DNA of 64,000 nucleotides, taken from NCBI GenBank assembly GCA_963779845.1, contig CAVZZV010000001.1, forward strand, positions 944,396-1,008,395, written 5' to 3'. Origin of the DNA: CAVZZV01 sp963779845 (GTDB lineage Bacteria; Bacteroidota; Bacteroidia; Bacteroidales; GCA-2748055). The notes below the pieces were generated by a model. The model saw only the letters and a program-made list of their open reading frames with translations. It did not search any database and had not been told where the DNA came from. The stretch's first letter is position 1. Each line of letters begins with the position of its first letter. Shown here piece by piece: positions 63,640-64,000 of this stretch. The position numbers and the translations under genes are program-made.

Positions 63640-64000
63640 TCAGGAATTCAATAACAATTCCTTTCTTTTCCAATAGCTGAGCTTATATCCCCAAACTGCA
63701 TAAATAAATATGATTAAATAACAGGGTATCATAATCCAATATGCCTGTTGGGAGGAAAAAATATCGGCAAACTTTCCCCAAACCAAAGGAAGAATGGCAC
63801 CTCCTGAAATAGCCATAATGAGCAGGGCAGAACCTTTGTTAATGAACTTACCAAGACTATGAAGGGCAAGAGGCCAGATAGCCGGCCAGATAATGGCATT
63901 TGAAAAGCCAAACAAAGCCACGAAAATGACTGAAGTTATCCCACTTGTTGAAATAGCGGCGAAAGTGAACAGAATCCCTAATAATGCAGAGATCATAAGC
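63640..64000 (-). CDS. Sugar MFS transporter, C-terminal part (FucP/NagP-like), cut by window edge
   Basis: About 118 residues of the C-terminal half of a major facilitator carrier; the frame stays open to the window edge. The segment SNAIIWPAIWPLALHSLGKFINKGSALLIMAISGGAILPLVWGKFAD is characteristic of the FucP-type glucose/galactose/N-acetylglucosamine porters of Bacteroidota. It would import the sugar handled by the downstream kinase and NagB. The N-terminal half lies outside the window. Confidence 0.85.
   Translation of the reverse strand, partial: LMISALLGILFTFAAISTSGITSVIFVALFGFSNAIIWPAIWPLALHSLGKFINKGSALLIMAISGGAILPLVWGKFADIFSSQQAYWIMIPCYLIIFIYAVWGYKLSYWKRKELLLNS

Overview
The window looks like the chromosome of a free-living, polysaccharide-degrading Bacteroidota, probably class Bacteroidia near the Marinilabiliales/Prolixibacteraceae (the order is inference). 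The signs are two SusC/SusD pairs, four proteins with type IX secretion sorting domains, type III glutamine synthetase, a DUF3109 protein, a NagB-PIG-L fusion, TAnnTTTG promoter boxes and no clear Shine-Dalgarno sites.

Layout. 0.3-12 kb holds housekeeping genes: a PorE-like OmpA protein and APS kinase, a 9 x 46 bp perfect tandem array, glutamine synthetase III, an M20 dipeptidase, a frameshifted DUF3109 gene, a TPR protein, a DUF3267 zincin, a CarH-like B12/MerR regulator, an O-methyltransferase and an M16 peptidase. 13.1-14.9 kb is non-coding: tRNA-Phe with its promoter and terminator, then tandem and dispersed repeats. 14.9-20.5 kb is a tripartite RND efflux operon. 20.7-59.6 kb is a polysaccharide utilization locus of about 39 kb, nearly all on the minus strand. 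60-64 kb is an amino-sugar module: a sugar MFS carrier (cut by the window edge), an APH-fold kinase and NagB-PIG-L.

How the locus works. Secreted or lipid-anchored enzymes cut a complex glycan: three S1 sulfatases, a GH20 hexosaminidase, a GH78 rhamnosidase, a GH127 arabinofuranosidase-type enzyme, a clan GH-N beta-helix hydrolase, a second beta-helix lipoprotein, a DUF4838 protein, an esterase and a phosphoesterase. Two SusCD pairs import the products. A GRP-type sugar permease, two ribokinase-type genes, two exported ADP-ribosylglycohydrolase-fold lipoproteins and a LacI regulator form a second layer resembling the ribose-utilization (rus) loci of Bacteroides. A palindrome related to TTGCACAAACGTTTGTGCAA precedes several operons of the locus and lies upstream of lacI; I read it as the LacI operator.

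Gene integrity. Several genes are broken by single-base indels: DUF3109, DUF3267 (5' end), one SusD, one ADP-ribosylglycohydrolase, lacI, and a ribokinase with five. A second ribokinase is an internally deleted remnant. Almost all the indels are extra bases, and they cluster at 57-59 kb. Real decay and consensus error are both possible.
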